Part shown: positions 11,241 to 22,860 of the stretch, piece after piece
Position numbering within the stretch: the stretch's first letter is position 1
Layout: each line of letters begins with the position of its first letter
NCBI GenBank assembly: GCA_002633025.1
Contig: NMRB01000732.1
Span: 1 to 64,000 of the forward strand
Length of the DNA stretch: 64,000 nt
Reading direction: 5' to 3'
Source of the DNA: Notospermus geniculatus
Lineage: Eukaryota > Nemertea > Pilidiophora > Heteronemertea > Lineidae
Position numbers and translations under genes: made by a program
Notes under the pieces: model-generated
Told to the model about the DNA's origin: nothing
Database searches by the model: none
Seen by the model: the letters and a program-made list of their open reading frames with translations, nothing else

Positions 11241-12282
11241 GTGACGCTGTTTTCAAATACAATTTCATTACAATGTGTGTTGTGGCCATTGCAATGTCGT
11301 ACCCTTTTAGCAGGACTTAGCATTAAAACAAACACTGCACTCAAATGGTAACCTGGGTATCTAGGGTCTTGGAAGTTCTTTCACTCATTGAAAACATCTC
11401 TAAGTTGTAGATAACATGAAAATTTTAGCAAATGGCTACAAAATTCTCTAAATTTTGCGTCATCTGAAATGAAGTGAAAGCCACAAGGCAAAGGATAGGG
11501 ATTCCTCTGCTTTTAATGGTCAGATACGTCTAAGTGTGTCTGTGACCTTAGAATGCCCTACTGCACGACACCCAGACACATAAAACATCGACATCCAAAT
11601 GACTCTCGCGGCATTATGACGGTCGCAGGTGAACAGTTAATCATCCAGCAACCTTCCAATCATTAGAGTTGCTTCCGTGCCATCACACCATGCCACTCGA
11701 TCCGTGCGTCTGTTACAAAAAAAATACAACTCTGCAGTTATGTTATTGGGAAGGGGTATGTTGTTTAATGGAATTGGATGCATTGACTATTTTGCAAAAA
11801 AACGGCAATGTTCTGCGGCAGTATTGGTGTCAGATGTTTTTCCCACAGGGTCTCAGGTGGTTTAGACATGAACGGTCGCTGTCAGGATTGGTGTTAAGTT
11901 TTGCGTTTTTATTTCTTTCGGGATGTCAAACATGGATCTTCAATATGTGAGAAAAAAATGGCCGGGGATAATCTACCAGCAGCGCTGCATGGGTTCTGGG
12001 AGTATTGGGGAAGCTACTTTTTAACGCATCTCTCTGAGGTGAGCTTCTCGCATGGCGTGTCGTTCGTCATCATAGTCGGCCATCGTCGTGAACAGTGGTG
12101 GCACATTTCTAAACCGCTTGGCTCAGAGACTTGAAACTTGCTGTATGGGTGGGTACCCCATGGTAAAATCTATCTCTGGACCGAAACTTAGCACTGCTGG
12201 TTGTACATTATGGGCTGTAGGGGCGCTTCGTGAAAACATTCTTTTGGCTAAATCTCCTAAAAATTTCGTGGAAAATAATAAC
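11241..12282. other. Intron sequence, possible old repeat at 12000-12282
   Basis: No gene recognised. The segment 12085-12282 has the style of the divergent repeat at 15540-16040 (TTGAAACTTG beside GGTACCCC), but the match is too weak for a firm family call. Confidence 0.3.
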
Positions 12283-12412
12283 ATGAAATAGAAATGGGTT
12301 TCAAAGGTGAAAGACACCGCTTCCTACCAGATTTGAACCCACGGACCCTCGCATGAGGCATCAATCGCCAGCACTAAGGGGCAGCACGCCTTAACCAAAT
12401 CCCCATCTTCAA
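12283..12412 (-). mobile_element. tRNA-derived SINE (Leu/Ser-type head)
   Basis: Read on the minus strand it shows an A-box-like TGGTTAAGGCGTGCTGCCCC, a long variable arm, and the B box GGTTCAAATC, then GGTAGGAAGCGGTGTCTTTC. The head resembles tRNA-Leu/Ser with mutations. Its body sequence recurs at 33202-33247 (GAAATAGAAATGGGTTTC, then GGTGAAAGAC and CGCTTCCTAC). The cloverleaf does not close well, so it is not called as a functional tRNA. Confidence 0.65.
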
Positions 12413-12836
12413 AAAAAGAGTAAAATCTTGAGTGGAAACGGAAACCCTGCTTCAGGTTTCAGCTAAGAGAAGTTTTAATGACACTGCTAAATGTTGGCCA
12501 ATGATGCTACAAAAACTGCCAATTTTGCATCCCATTATATTTGCCTTGTCAGTTCACATCAAAATGTGATACAGCACATTGTAAGTCCCTGAACCTTTCT
12601 CATATCTCTACCTGAAGACTCGGCTGTCAGCTGGATGTTTACCTAACTGTGGTAATTGGTTTGATTGCAATGAATTTTTCCTTGTTTTATTCAGGAATAT
12701 GACAGAATGGCTTCTACCACCTGTCAGATATGATAAAGAGGTATGACTGTTTATCAGCAAGCCAAACACCAAATAAAGTACATGTATAAGTTGGCCATAT
12801 TCTTTAGTTACGGAGTGGAAGAAAAATTTATGATCA

Positions 12837-13174
12837 CAGGGTTTCCGCCAGGATTGTCAAGAAAAAAAAATTTCAAAAAAAAAAATTTTTTTCGAAAAAA
12901 AATTTTTTTCGAAAAAAAATTTTTTTTTCAAAATTTTTTTTGGGGTTCTTTTGGTTAAAAATGGCCTCCAGAGTCATTTTTTACACTCCAAAATGCAAAA
13001 GTAGTCTTCCTTCTGCATGAAAATTGCATTTGAAATTTGACAAATTAAAGAAAAACACCACTGAAGTGAAAATAGTGATATTTGAAAAAGGTTAGTCTGC
13101 AAACTTGAAGGGGGGATATCCCCTCCTTGAAATTTTTGAGGAGGGGATTCATCCCCCCTCTGGCGGAAACACTG
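12837..13174. mobile_element. hAT-like MITE
   Basis: 338 bp with ends CAGGGTTTCCGCCAG and CTGGCGGAAACACTG. The flanking 8-mers TATGATCA (left) and GATCATCA (right) match at six of eight positions, fitting an aged 8-bp target duplication. The interior holds runs of A8/T8 alternating with TTTCG and a palindromic GGGGATATCCCC. No transposase. Confidence 0.8.
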
Positions 13175-13786
13175 GATCATCATCATCATCATCATCCAGG
13201 CATGTTGAGTCTGGTTGGCTCTACAATGAAATCCAACACTTTTCTCTCAAAAACCAGTAATTTTTAGAATTTTTTCCTCCAAAGCGTAGGACTTTGTCAA
13301 ACATTTAAATGATCAATGTATTTCACACTGAGAACGATCTTTAATTTGCTCATTTATCTGGATGCAATAAGATTTTTTAAAAGCTTCCAACAGGCAGTCC
13401 CTGATTTATGTATTTTGAATGAAGTACAACCAGCTTATCCAGCACGTTTTGCATCTGTCTTTGAATTTTAGTTCTATTGACTTTTGACTTGTCACAGAAC
13501 TTTTTCCGTTGATTGCCTCATCAAGGCTTAAGTTCGTTTCGTTCATTTCGTTTAATCTGAAATTAATTAACTTGGTTTTGCAATTCTCGTCACGATTTTA
13601 TCGTGCTGAACTTTTTCAATAAAAAATACATGGTAGTATTTTTGGGACCATCAGAGGTTATCACTTGACACTGCAGGGCTTCACTTGATTAATACGGTAT
13701 CCTGGAGTTCTTTTCTGAAAATGAGTTGCCAAATGTCGGGGGCTGAAAATAACCATGGTATACTAGTATGCTAGAGTCACGGATGT

Positions 13787-14076
13787 ACAGTACAGGTCAC
13801 AATTGACATCCCAACGGCTTCGCGGAAGTTACTCGTAAGTTACGCGTAACTTACGAGTAACTCACGGCTTTGGTTTTGCGTAACTCACCAAGTAACTTGC
13901 CAAAATCGCGTAACTCGCCTCGTAAATCACTGCGTAGCTAGCGAAATTCGCGTAACTCACCCCGTAACTCACCTCGTAAGTTGCGCGTAACATAGCTCGT
14001 GAGTTGTTGCGTAAGTTACGAGTGACTTACGAGTAACTTACGCGAATGTAGGGATGTCAATTGTGACCTGTACTGT
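13787..14076. mobile_element. MITE built of repeated GTAACTCAC/GTAACTTAC motifs
   Basis: 290 bp with ends ACAGTACAGGTCACAATTGA and its complement ending CAATTGTGACCTGTACTGT. The interior is a run of CGTAACTCAC, CGTAAGTTAC and ACTCGTAAGTTACGCG motifs in both orientations, so it can fold in many registers. Confidence 0.85.
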
Positions 14077-14574
14077 AGGCAAGAGGTGGTGTTGTGTTAT
14101 TGTGTTGCTCGCCAGTGATTAGATCGCTTGCAATATCGCCTGGTGTGCTCCTGGCTTTACATCTTCTATTCTTTAATTTTACTCAAGCTGTTGCAATACA
14201 TTCCAAACGCATCTGAAAAGTTTTGCCATTCCTAATGGGCAAGAATTCTTTCGGTAAAACAACGATCTTCTTGTCTGGTGGTTTTTTCATCAGTCTGAGT
14301 GCTGCCAAACCCAATGAAGAAGAAGCTGGCGTATCACGTCGATACTCTCCTAATCTTCCAAAGTGTGTTCTCGAGGAACTCTCATTTATCTGTTTCTTGC
14401 GTATTGAGTTTAAACAAGAAGATGTAATGGCTTAGTCAGGTTGTCGTAGACTACTGTCTGATTCGGACCAATAAAAACATTTTCCTTTAAGGGGTGCTGA
14501 AGCCACCTTAACAATGATGAAGAGAACAGTGCATCGAGATGCTTATGATGTATAGGATACATTCTATGTCTTTG

Positions 14575-15015
14575 ACATAAGCCCCTTTCACACCAGCCCG
14601 GTTGAAGCATGCCGAGCTCGACCAGGACTGAGCCCGCTTTGAATTAAAGCAGGATAGGTCCATTTGCAACCGAGCCAAATCCAGGCCACAAGCCCGCCCA
14701 GTCACCTGCAAAAATGCACTGGTTGCCATGGAGGTTTCTTGGCAATGACGTAAAGTCCACGGTCAAGTTGTTGACACATGCGCACTTCGGCAAGGTAATC
14801 GGGTCAGATTAGCTCTAGCTGTTTAGAGTGACGGAATTTCGACCGAGCTGCTCGACTCGGACCGAGCCTATCTAGGAGATTGCAGGGCTTATTTGGTGCC
14901 GTGACAAGCTAGCCTGACCTGGTTACACTTCGGAAAATTGTATATTGTACTGTGTCGAACCAGCTTGGTCCGGACCGAGTACGGTGAAAATTTCTTACTG
15001 TAAAAGAGGCTATAT
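14575..15015. mobile_element. Possible larger inverted-repeat element
   Basis: The left end ATAAGCCCCTTTCACACCAG and the right end CTGTAAAAGAGGCTATA are weakly complementary. The GC-rich interior has CCGAGCTCGACC and GGACCGAGT motifs in opposite orientations. The ends share the style of family 1 but arm similarity is low. Confidence 0.35.
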
Positions 15016-15539
15016 TTAAACCAGTCATCCTGTGGATTCTAAATATACCTACCGGGTACACGTAAATGAATTTCATATCTTGTCAGGCATTTAACAAATG
15101 CTTCAAACATCTGACCTCATTACCAACTTTTCCTCTAAGTCACTTCCTATCTCTAATTTGATCAGTTTAATGAAATCTAATAAATGACTACAAAGTTTTG
15201 CATCGTCTCATGTTCTTGTGATTTTAATACAAATTTAATGGTTGACTTCACAGACATGATGAGAATGAAAATCAGAGCTCGCATTATTGATTCTAACCAC
15301 CTTATTAGGACGCGGAGATTTGTGTCTGGCGTGGCTCTCTCGTCTTATCATATCTGTATGTGTCAGTGAATCAAATATACGTCTGAAGGTTTCAAAATCT
15401 GAGCTGATAGCATAGCATTGCTTCATTAGTTTGTAGACACGATAAGTATTAATGTACTGTGGGAATAAGTGCATGTCTTTGAAGAAAACCGCAGCTGTCA
15501 AAGTGAGGCGCAATTCCTGTACCCATGACGCCATCATTT

Positions 15540-16040
15540 TTAGCTCACCTGTGAGCTACATAGTCATGACGCAGTGTCCATCATTCGTCGTTCGTCGTTG
15601 TCCATTAGCATGTTTCAACAGCTGGTCCTACTGACACCAAACTTGGTACAAATGTGCCCCTAGATCAGATGACCTCAGACACCAAGTTTCGGTCCAATTT
15701 GATGCCTGACTTGGCCACCAGAGGGTAAAACCGAAAACCTTTAAAGTGCTGTTTTATCTTAACCGTTGGTCGGATCCTCACCAAATTTTCATCGTAGGTA
15801 CATCTGATGAGGATACATGACATATCAGTCCGATATACAAATCGCAAAACAGAAGTTTCATTCCACATTCTGCCCATTTTCTTCCCATCTTTCGAGAAAA
15901 TTGCAAAAAAACTATTTTTACCTTTTTCTCTGTCCTCCTCCCAAGAGTTACTTGAAAAAAAGCTTGTGAAACAAAGTATAAAAAACTGATTGATCAAAGT
16001 GGATCTGGCCTGAAATTGAACATATTTTGGAACACAGCTT
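15540..16040. repeat. Divergent interspersed repeat
   Basis: Begins TTAGCTCACCTGTGAGCTAC, then GTCATGACG and GTCCATC motifs and ACACCAAACTTGGTACAAAT. A second start-like segment at 16588-16645 (GGTTCACCTGGTGAGCTCGA, GTCATGGCGCGTTGTCCATC) belongs to the same family. Long open frames inside it are not conserved proteins. Confidence 0.55.
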
Positions 16041-16723
16041 GGAGGTATTAGTGTTTCCATATGGTAGTTCGTTTCAGTTACAGGTGATGCTTTAGAGTCT
16101 CTGGTGTAAATGGCTTAGAAAATCTGAATGAATTTTGTGTACTTGCACCTCTTTCGTCTACCAGACACGTTCACCTGAGAGATAGTTCTATGATCTTCAG
16201 CTTAAAGAGGATATTAGTGGCTGATCCCTCAGATCATAATAATGTACTGAAATCCCCAATATTTTGTAAATTTCAATACAAAGTTTCCTAAAAAAGGAGG
16301 ATGTTCGAAAAGTCACATCATAGTGGTTCCTTTGCGTCATTTTGTTTCCCTTATTGATGTTGTTTTGTGTGAAGACTATATTTGTATCATACCTTCCTTT
16401 GTAAGCCAACACCTTGGTATAAGGTTATTTAGGGTATCCACCAATAAAAGTTGAGGCGGTGGGATATCACCAGGCAATGGTGTTACACAAGCCGATCTGT
16501 TTCTTAATTGAGAAGTATTGTTGAATTTTTGATATCGTATTTATCTGAGGTTTTAGTTTCAACCATTACAGTCGATTTCAATTGTTGTTTGGTTCACCTG
16601 GTGAGCTCGAGTCATGGCGCGTTGTCCATCATCCGTCGTCATCGCCACCATCCCTTAGCAGGGTACGTTTCATATGGGCCTATTGAAATGGTTGTGTTCA
16701 GTTCTGCTAAAAAAGTAAGTTTT

Positions 16724-17081
16724 AAGCCTCGCTTATGTCGCCCTTACGTACAGACAGAACTAGTTGGCAACTGATAATCGGCGCGTAGTTGGAACTAATC
16801 AGTCACAATTACTAGGTGACATAAGCTCTCGGGCGTCGGCGAGTAACTAGTTGCAAACTACAAATATCCAGATCCAGAAAATCGCACGTGTTCAACTTCA
16901 GCACGTTTTACTTAAAATCAAAAGATATCAGTGTCGACATAAGCACTCAAAAGTCGGCGATAAACTAGTTCCAGGTAGTTGCGACCGATCGGTATTTTTC
17001 TAGTCGGTGGCGACATAAGTTATCAGTTGCAACTTGTTGACGCTATTTCTATCACAGCGTAGGGCGACATAAGCGAGGCTT
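16724..17081. mobile_element. MITE with AAGCCTCGCTTATGTCGCCC ends (family 3)
   Basis: About 358 bp. Left AAGCCTCGCTTATGTCGCCC, right complement ending GGGCGACATAAGCGAGGCTT. A TTA trinucleotide on both sides would fit a Harbinger-type target duplication. A second copy starts at 59316 and stops at the single N at 59595. Confidence 0.85.
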
Positions 17082-19451
17082 TAGGCTCACAGTGTGCTGT
17101 ATAATATAGGTCCCCCCGTTCATTCTTTTATCATCAGGAAGATATGAACTAGACCAGTCTTAAAAGTCCATCAACTTTTTCCCTGTGTGTGGCTTGTGTT
17201 TTACCAATTACAAAAATTCACTTTCAGCTGATGTGCACGTGAATATTTTCTTACGAATAATATGGATGAGTATTATGATGTTAGTTATGAATTGAATCGT
17301 AAATTCAGGCTTATTTCTATTATCCTATTATCTCCTATTATCTTAGGCGTCCTTGACGCTAACATGTGGAGTGATTCCCAGATAACTGCTCTGTTCACCG
17401 TCTAATCTGGATTTTGTTGGAAGCAGCATTGTTGTTATCTCGGCATTATATAAATCTGTCTTTGTTGATACTCCCGGCGATGATTTTTCCGCCGTGTGTG
17501 ACATCCAAGCAAAGGAATTCAGGCTCGCTATTGTTTCATGTTGTACGTCGAGTATCTCAGAAGAAGTTAGCTTTGCCCTGCAGTTGTAATCTTTGTCGAA
17601 ACTGTGTGAAAAACAAGTTGCCGTACTTTGCAGAACAAAGGAGCTTAATTGCCAACAGTGCTGTCTTAGTTACAATTTCTCTGAAAGGGGAAGAAGATGC
17701 TGGGATTGAAAAACTCGTGATCTGCCTGATTGTTTTCTTTTGTTGATGTCTGATTGTTTTCTTTTGTTGATGTCTGACTGAGCATGCTATCAGTGATGAA
17801 ATAAATGACAATTGTTGTGATAAAAAAACGGAACGCTTTCGCACTTCTATGTGTTCACTTGCCTACGTTCTTTATTTCATTCCGAGAGTGTTTGGTCGTT
17901 CAATTTCCGCTGGTTTTTCTCGACAATGTTCCGTGGCTTTGAAGTAATCACACTCAATTTGGACTTGGGCGATTTTCGCTTGAGTATTTGTCTGGCCTAT
18001 TAGCAAACTGGATGGTGTAGTTCATTTGCAATCGATCTACGTACCATTTGTCATCAAGTAATGTTTTATTCACTGTCTTGCTCAGGTGATGGTGATTCCT
18101 GCACAGAGAATCCCAGATGCATCTCATAACATTTCTTAAAAAACCTTGGTTTCTTAATTAGTCAATCCTAATTTGCTGTCACTGGAATCTGTAATAAACG
18201 TAAATTTCAATATTTTGCAATTCTACTCAAGGCTATTCTCATTTTTTCACTTAATTAACTCAGATCTCAAGATGAGAGGAATTTACCAATAAACTGGCAT
18301 CACAACATATTGTTGACTTACAGGGATGATTCATTGTGATTGCATGTTGATGAGAAGCCCGAACCGATGTAATAAGGAGGTCGTCTCCCTGTGCAGTAAA
18401 TTTTAAACATGTCATCAACTCATCGAAAAAAAGTGGCAATATCGTGGCCCTTTCAGCAGCTTTTGACAGTGTAGGCCCACTTTTCTCATAATTTGTGAAA
18501 TCTTAGAAAATTTTTCAAATGCATGTGTAATTACCTTCACTTCAGAATCTTTTTCAAATAACCGTCTATATATATCTTCGCTTCAGTATCATGCTTGATA
18601 TACACTTTAAATGGCATTTTAGAAAGGTCTTACAAATATAAAAATATAGTGAAAGGATCAACAACATGGGAATACTTTTGGAAACATAAAAAGACAGAGT
18701 AACCCAAGAATTCCTTGGTGATATTTGATATATCGAGAGGTTAAATCCATTTGCTCGTGTTGCCATATTTCCTTTCTGGTGACATGACTCACTCATGATT
18801 TTTTGCCAAAATATTGAACTATCTGACACAGTAAATATCCCAGGTTTGTGCATCAGAGTGTAAATTTCTTCTGTTCTTTGGACTTCATGTTGTACCCCTG
18901 CTTTTTCTTTTACCAAGGTTGTCTGGTGCCAAAAGTTTGGCGAGGGCCTGCAATCACCTGAGTCATTTGTGTGTCTGGACCACAAAAGTTTAGAAAGTCT
19001 CAGACTGAATGCGTGTGCTTTTATTGCAGCCATTTTTTGGTGGTTATGCATGGTACTTGACACGAGGAAGGTTCCTTTCGATTTGGGATGTCATTGCTCT
19101 TCCAATATGGCCACCACGGCCACCATCTTGATTTTCGTTTCTGGAATGCTCACAGGCAAGGCATGCCATGTTTTGCATTGCTCTTGTTTTCTTTTTTCAT
19201 TGTTTGACCTAACAAAACACATTCAAGGCCAAAGTTCAAAAGTGTATTGCTCCCAGAGTTTTACCTGCTGTAAAGTACGTATGGGAAAGGATAATGTTGG
19301 TGAATTTTGCTAATGGGACCCGAATATGGAAATAATACCATAAAATCCCCACTTTCTTACGAATGGATCAAGTCACTCATCTCAAAACACATTTTCCAAA
19401 GTGCCATAATCATGATTATTATACATGTACTTCTTACTATTTATTCTCCAG
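17082..19451. other. Intron before exon E
   Basis: Nothing coding recognised. It contains a 26-bp direct duplication of a GATTGTTTTCTTTTGTTGAT phrase near 17727-17775. The opposing ORFs at 18566-19313 have no recognisable motif. Confidence 0.45.
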
Positions 19452-19536
19452 ATATGATGCCTTATCCGCCCAATACGCCGCATTAGAAGATGAGTTTAAA
19501 ATGGCTCTCCACATAGAGGCTGACAGGTTTAACCAG
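19452..19536 (+). CDS. LRRCC1: LRRCC1-like exon E
   Basis: The acceptor is TTATTCTCCAG. It takes two bases from exon D and reads YDALSAQYAALEDEFKMALH then IEADRFNQ, with donor CAG/GTGAGA in phase 0. The DEFKMALHIEA segment resembles a short conserved block I associate with LRRCC1 homologues (from memory). It is an isolated 85-bp exon between two introns of 9.0 and 7.3 kb. Confidence 0.82.
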
Positions 19537-20154
19537 GTGAGAATTTTTGATTAAATCATCTTAAAATTTTCTTCAACTTATCAAAAGGAAAGACATGCTT
19601 TCATATCATTTGTCATCACCTGCGAAGTCACACTTTTCAACTGTTGTTTAAGACTGCGTATCTCAAAGAATGTTTTTAAAATTTATGATATATAGTCAGT
19701 GGGGGAGCCATTACTTTGCTTTTACTTAGAGTTCTTGTGTCTTCAGGTAGATAAAATACCCCATGGGGATCTCTTTCAGGAGAAAGATGGCGCACAGGTT
19801 TTTCAGTGAACTTTCTTAATTAATCTCCTGGGCTGAGGGAGTGCTTGTTGTATTTCATTGGATTATTAGCCTGATTTCGGGTTTTTTTGTAAGAAGGAAG
19901 AATTAACTACTGCTGTGATTGAACTGGCTTTGAGTTGAGCACCACCATATCTCCTCTTTCTCTTTATAACTCTCACGACCAGCTGTTTTTTGAAGCGTAG
20001 ATCTCAAAATCGGGCACATTCAGTTATCTTGGTGTTATTTTCTCCTAGAAAAATTCCCTATCCATTCATACCAGTGGTTTGGGACTGAGGGTGCTTTTTG
20101 GGCCACCCTGTATTGGGTTATTCTCCTGAAAGAGTAAAAAAGTATTCTGAAGTT

Positions 20155-20315
20155 GAGGAGTGATTCAAGTTGAGGAGCGATTCACAAGTTGAGGAGCGAT
20201 TCACAAGTTGAGGAGTGATTCACAAGTTTCACAAGTTGAGGAGTGATTCACAAGTTGAGGAGCAATTCACAAGTTGAGGAGTGATTCACAAGTTGAGGAG
20301 CGATTCACGAGTTTT
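20155..20315. repeat. 19-bp minisatellite
   Basis: About eight units of AGTTGAGGAGTGATTCACA (or AGCGATTCACA), some partial, in the intron between exons E and F. Confidence 0.9.
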
Positions 20316-20981
20316 GGTGAATTGCAGGTTAAAAACCCTTTGTTACCAGGTTATACCCCCTTCTTCCCTGCCCTGCATTTATTTCCATTAAGACGTTGAA
20401 ACTATCCCAAATACCTTCTTCTAATGGAAATTTATACCCAGGAGAGACAGTGAGAGAATCTTTATCTTACGACAGAAACTCTTCAGGATTAGAAATTCCT
20501 CGCGCGTGGAATGCCAGCTGTGCCAGTCTTATGGTTTTTGAGCGGATTCCTGGCATTGTTCACCATAAAAAGATAGCTAACCCCAATGAATATGACAAAA
20601 ATTAGCATCGCTATACGGATTAATTACATTTGTTCCTTTTCCTTCCGCAATTACAAGTTTAGAATGTGGGCTCTAGTAATTGATTTTTACTATTATAGCA
20701 ACGGTGGTAGCGTGCATTCTAGTTTGAATGAAATACAGATAAATCAATAAAGGTTACATTCCAGTTTCATTCAGAACAACCGTAAAACTCTCCTCAGAAT
20801 TTTTTAGAGATCTAACATGCATCTTAGCTTGGATCATAAAGTACTCCGATTAATTGGAATTCGGAAGATGCTGCTCCACATGCGAAGTTTCTCTTGCCAG
20901 TTGGCTCTCAATGGGCAATTTAAAACTATCGTTTACTTATGGCTTACACCGGAGACCAATGACAGTAAAGCGACCCATACA

Positions 20982-21259
20982 GTGCAATATTATTGCACAA
21001 AATGAGGTTCAAAACGGGCAATATCATTGCCAGCCTACCCATCATTCCAGAATACAGTGACCCTAGTTGGACCCCATATTACACAATATGGGGCCCTATT
21101 TGGGCCCCATATTGAGCAATAATATTGGATGGTGTATCGATGCCTTATTGCACATTGAGGCCCAAAATGGGGGTTATGTGCTTCTGGCATTATGAATAGA
21201 AGAAAGACTGGCAACAATATTGCCCATTTTGATCCTCATATTGTGCAATAATATTGCAC
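20982..21259. mobile_element. MITE with GTGCAATATTATTGCACAAA ends
   Basis: 278 bp with terminal inverted repeats of about 50 bp: left GTGCAATATTATTGCACAAA, right complement ending GTGCAATAATATTGCAC. The ends are themselves palindromic around ATATT. The interior has further inverted GGGCCCCATATTG motifs. Confidence 0.85.
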
Positions 21260-21373
21260 GTATATGTGCCACTTTAAAGGCACTGCTCCACTTTAGTTTT
21301 CTCTCATTCAGCAACAACCGCTTTCTGAATTTTCTCTGGATTCCCTCAATGGGGAACTTTTCTGCCGTCGGTG

Positions 21374-21544
21374 GCCGTAAGAGGCCGCCTGTTACCGGTC
21401 CTAGAACGTCGCAATATTTGGGGTCAAGTGCGTGAGCCACGGCGCCCACGTCATTATGGATGACGTTGTGGCATGCATTTCAGCCCTGTGACGTCAAATT
21501 TCATGACGTTCTGGGACCGGTAACTCGTAGCGGCCTCTGACGGC
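21374..21544. mobile_element. Palindromic element with GAGGCCG arms
   Basis: 171 bp. The left arm GCCGTAAGAGGCCG then GTTACCGGTCCTAGAACGTC is answered by GACGTTCTGGGACCGGTAAC and CGGCCTCTGACGGC. It is rich in CpG relative to its surroundings. Confidence 0.8.
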
Positions 21545-21812
21545 TCCAAAGTTTCTCAAAAGAAAGTAGAGTGTCACAGATTTTAGCGTGGAACTTGTTT
21601 TACCCGAGTTGTGTTCTGTTCTATAAGAACAAGGAAATGAACTCATCGGTCCGTGTTGATTGATTTGAATACTCACCCCGAGGCATGATTTCTTCAGATG
21701 TATTGAACTGTTGTTTCAGTGTTCTAACTTGTACTTCACTCCTTTGATGAGGTTACCATATAGACTGCCTTCAAGAGATCGATCGCTGTACCACTAGACC
21801 ACCCAGGAACAC

Positions 21813-22105
21813 CCTGGGCGTTTTCGAATCCTCGTTCTTGACCACACTCGTGCTGACCCAGTTCATGTAGTTGCTGCCTCAACTCGAGAACGGCAGTCTC
21901 GAACGCCAAGAACGCAACCCGTGTCGGGTCAAGAACAGTGTTCTCCTCAACCCTCCGCTGAGTGGGGAGTGAGAAGAATACGTTCTTGACCCGACACGGG
22001 TTGCGTTCTCGGCGTTCGAGACTGCCGTTCTCGAGTTGAGCCAACAACTACATGAACTGGGTCAGCATGAGTGTGGTCAAGAACGAGGATTCGAAAACGC
22101 CCCCT
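21813..22105. mobile_element. Long palindromic element, about 290 bp
   Basis: Arms of over 120 bp: GGGCGTTTTCGAATCCTCGT is answered by ACGAGGATTCGAAAACGCCC. The arms run through GACCCGACACGGGTTGCGTT on both sides of a short centre at about 21950-21975. Arm identity is high, so insertion looks recent. The left flank on the minus strand, GGTGGTCTAGTGGTACAGCG, is a tRNA A-box-like sequence, so the element may sit in an old SINE. Confidence 0.85.
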
Positions 22106-22609
22106 GGTTTTTGGACACATCGACGCTGCTGTGGGATGTTAGCTATGCGATTGAAGAAAACTGGCGGAAGCTCAGCATGCACTAGACCAAAGAGAAGTTG
22201 GGGAATTACTATCAATGCATCCGCTTTGATCAACTCACCAAGCCGTTATGACTTTGAACTATACTTGTAGTTGTTGAGGTGGCACAAGTGGTAGCCATCA
22301 GATATCGCCAGATTCAACCAGCTGAGAAATTCAGACCATTTAAGGTTCCAGTGGCTTCACTCCTGTGGCGCTACACTCGGTTCCGCCAAAAAAAAGCACA
22401 GACCACGCCAACTTCCTGCCAGAATTACGGCCCGACTCCTGAGTTCGACCACTGCGCATCCTTCTACGCATCACACATGGTGGCGAAGATTGTTCAGACA
22501 AATCATTTGCATAGACCCTGCCGATTCAGGATGCTGGTCCAAAGGTTGAAGATAGCTGTTGATATGAGCTAGCCCTATGTGAGATAGCGTATACGGTGTT
22601 GACTGGACT

Positions 22610-22676
22610 TTATCATCAGGGGTGGATGCAAAGCATCATTGGCCATATAGAACAACCAGTCCTCTTCAACCTTAGA

Positions 22677-22711
<35 letters not shown>

Positions 22712-22860
22712 GTAGAGAAAGAGGCCATCATCTGTATTTGATGGCTTGGTGTCCCATGTGATGGATGCGAAGAGCCAGGGATGATCAATCCCATATGACC
22801 CAGGCTGGATTCGAACTCAGGACCTACCGTCGGACCTCATAACCCCCAGGCTATCAGAGC
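22610..22860 (-). mobile_element. tRNA-derived SINE, family A, with GAT microsatellite
   Basis: Minus-strand B box GAGTTCGAATCC (complement at 22807-22818) with the family A body GGTCATATGGGATTGATC and tail similarity. A (GAT)n run of about 35 bp lies inside at 22678-22712. Confidence 0.7.

Noticed and set aside
12283-12412. Functional tRNA gene
   Set aside because: A and B boxes are recognisable, but the acceptor stem does not pair well and the sequence continues into a SINE body that is repeated elsewhere.
12695-12740. A 46-bp segment between a good acceptor (TTTTATTCAG) and donor (AAGAG/GTATGA) that could be an exon between D and E
   Set aside because: In the phase set by exon D it ends in phase 0, while exon E needs phase 2, so exon E would read ATA TGA and stop. 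Another frame has an internal TGA. Exon D joins exon E cleanly without it.
15665-16060. 131-codon minus-strand ORF
   Set aside because: It lies in a divergent interspersed repeat, with no domain signature and a random-looking composition.
18566-19313. Overlapping ORFs of 165 (minus) and 114 (plus) codons
   Set aside because: No recognisable motif and no splice sites in phase with exons D and E. Composition is like the surrounding intron.
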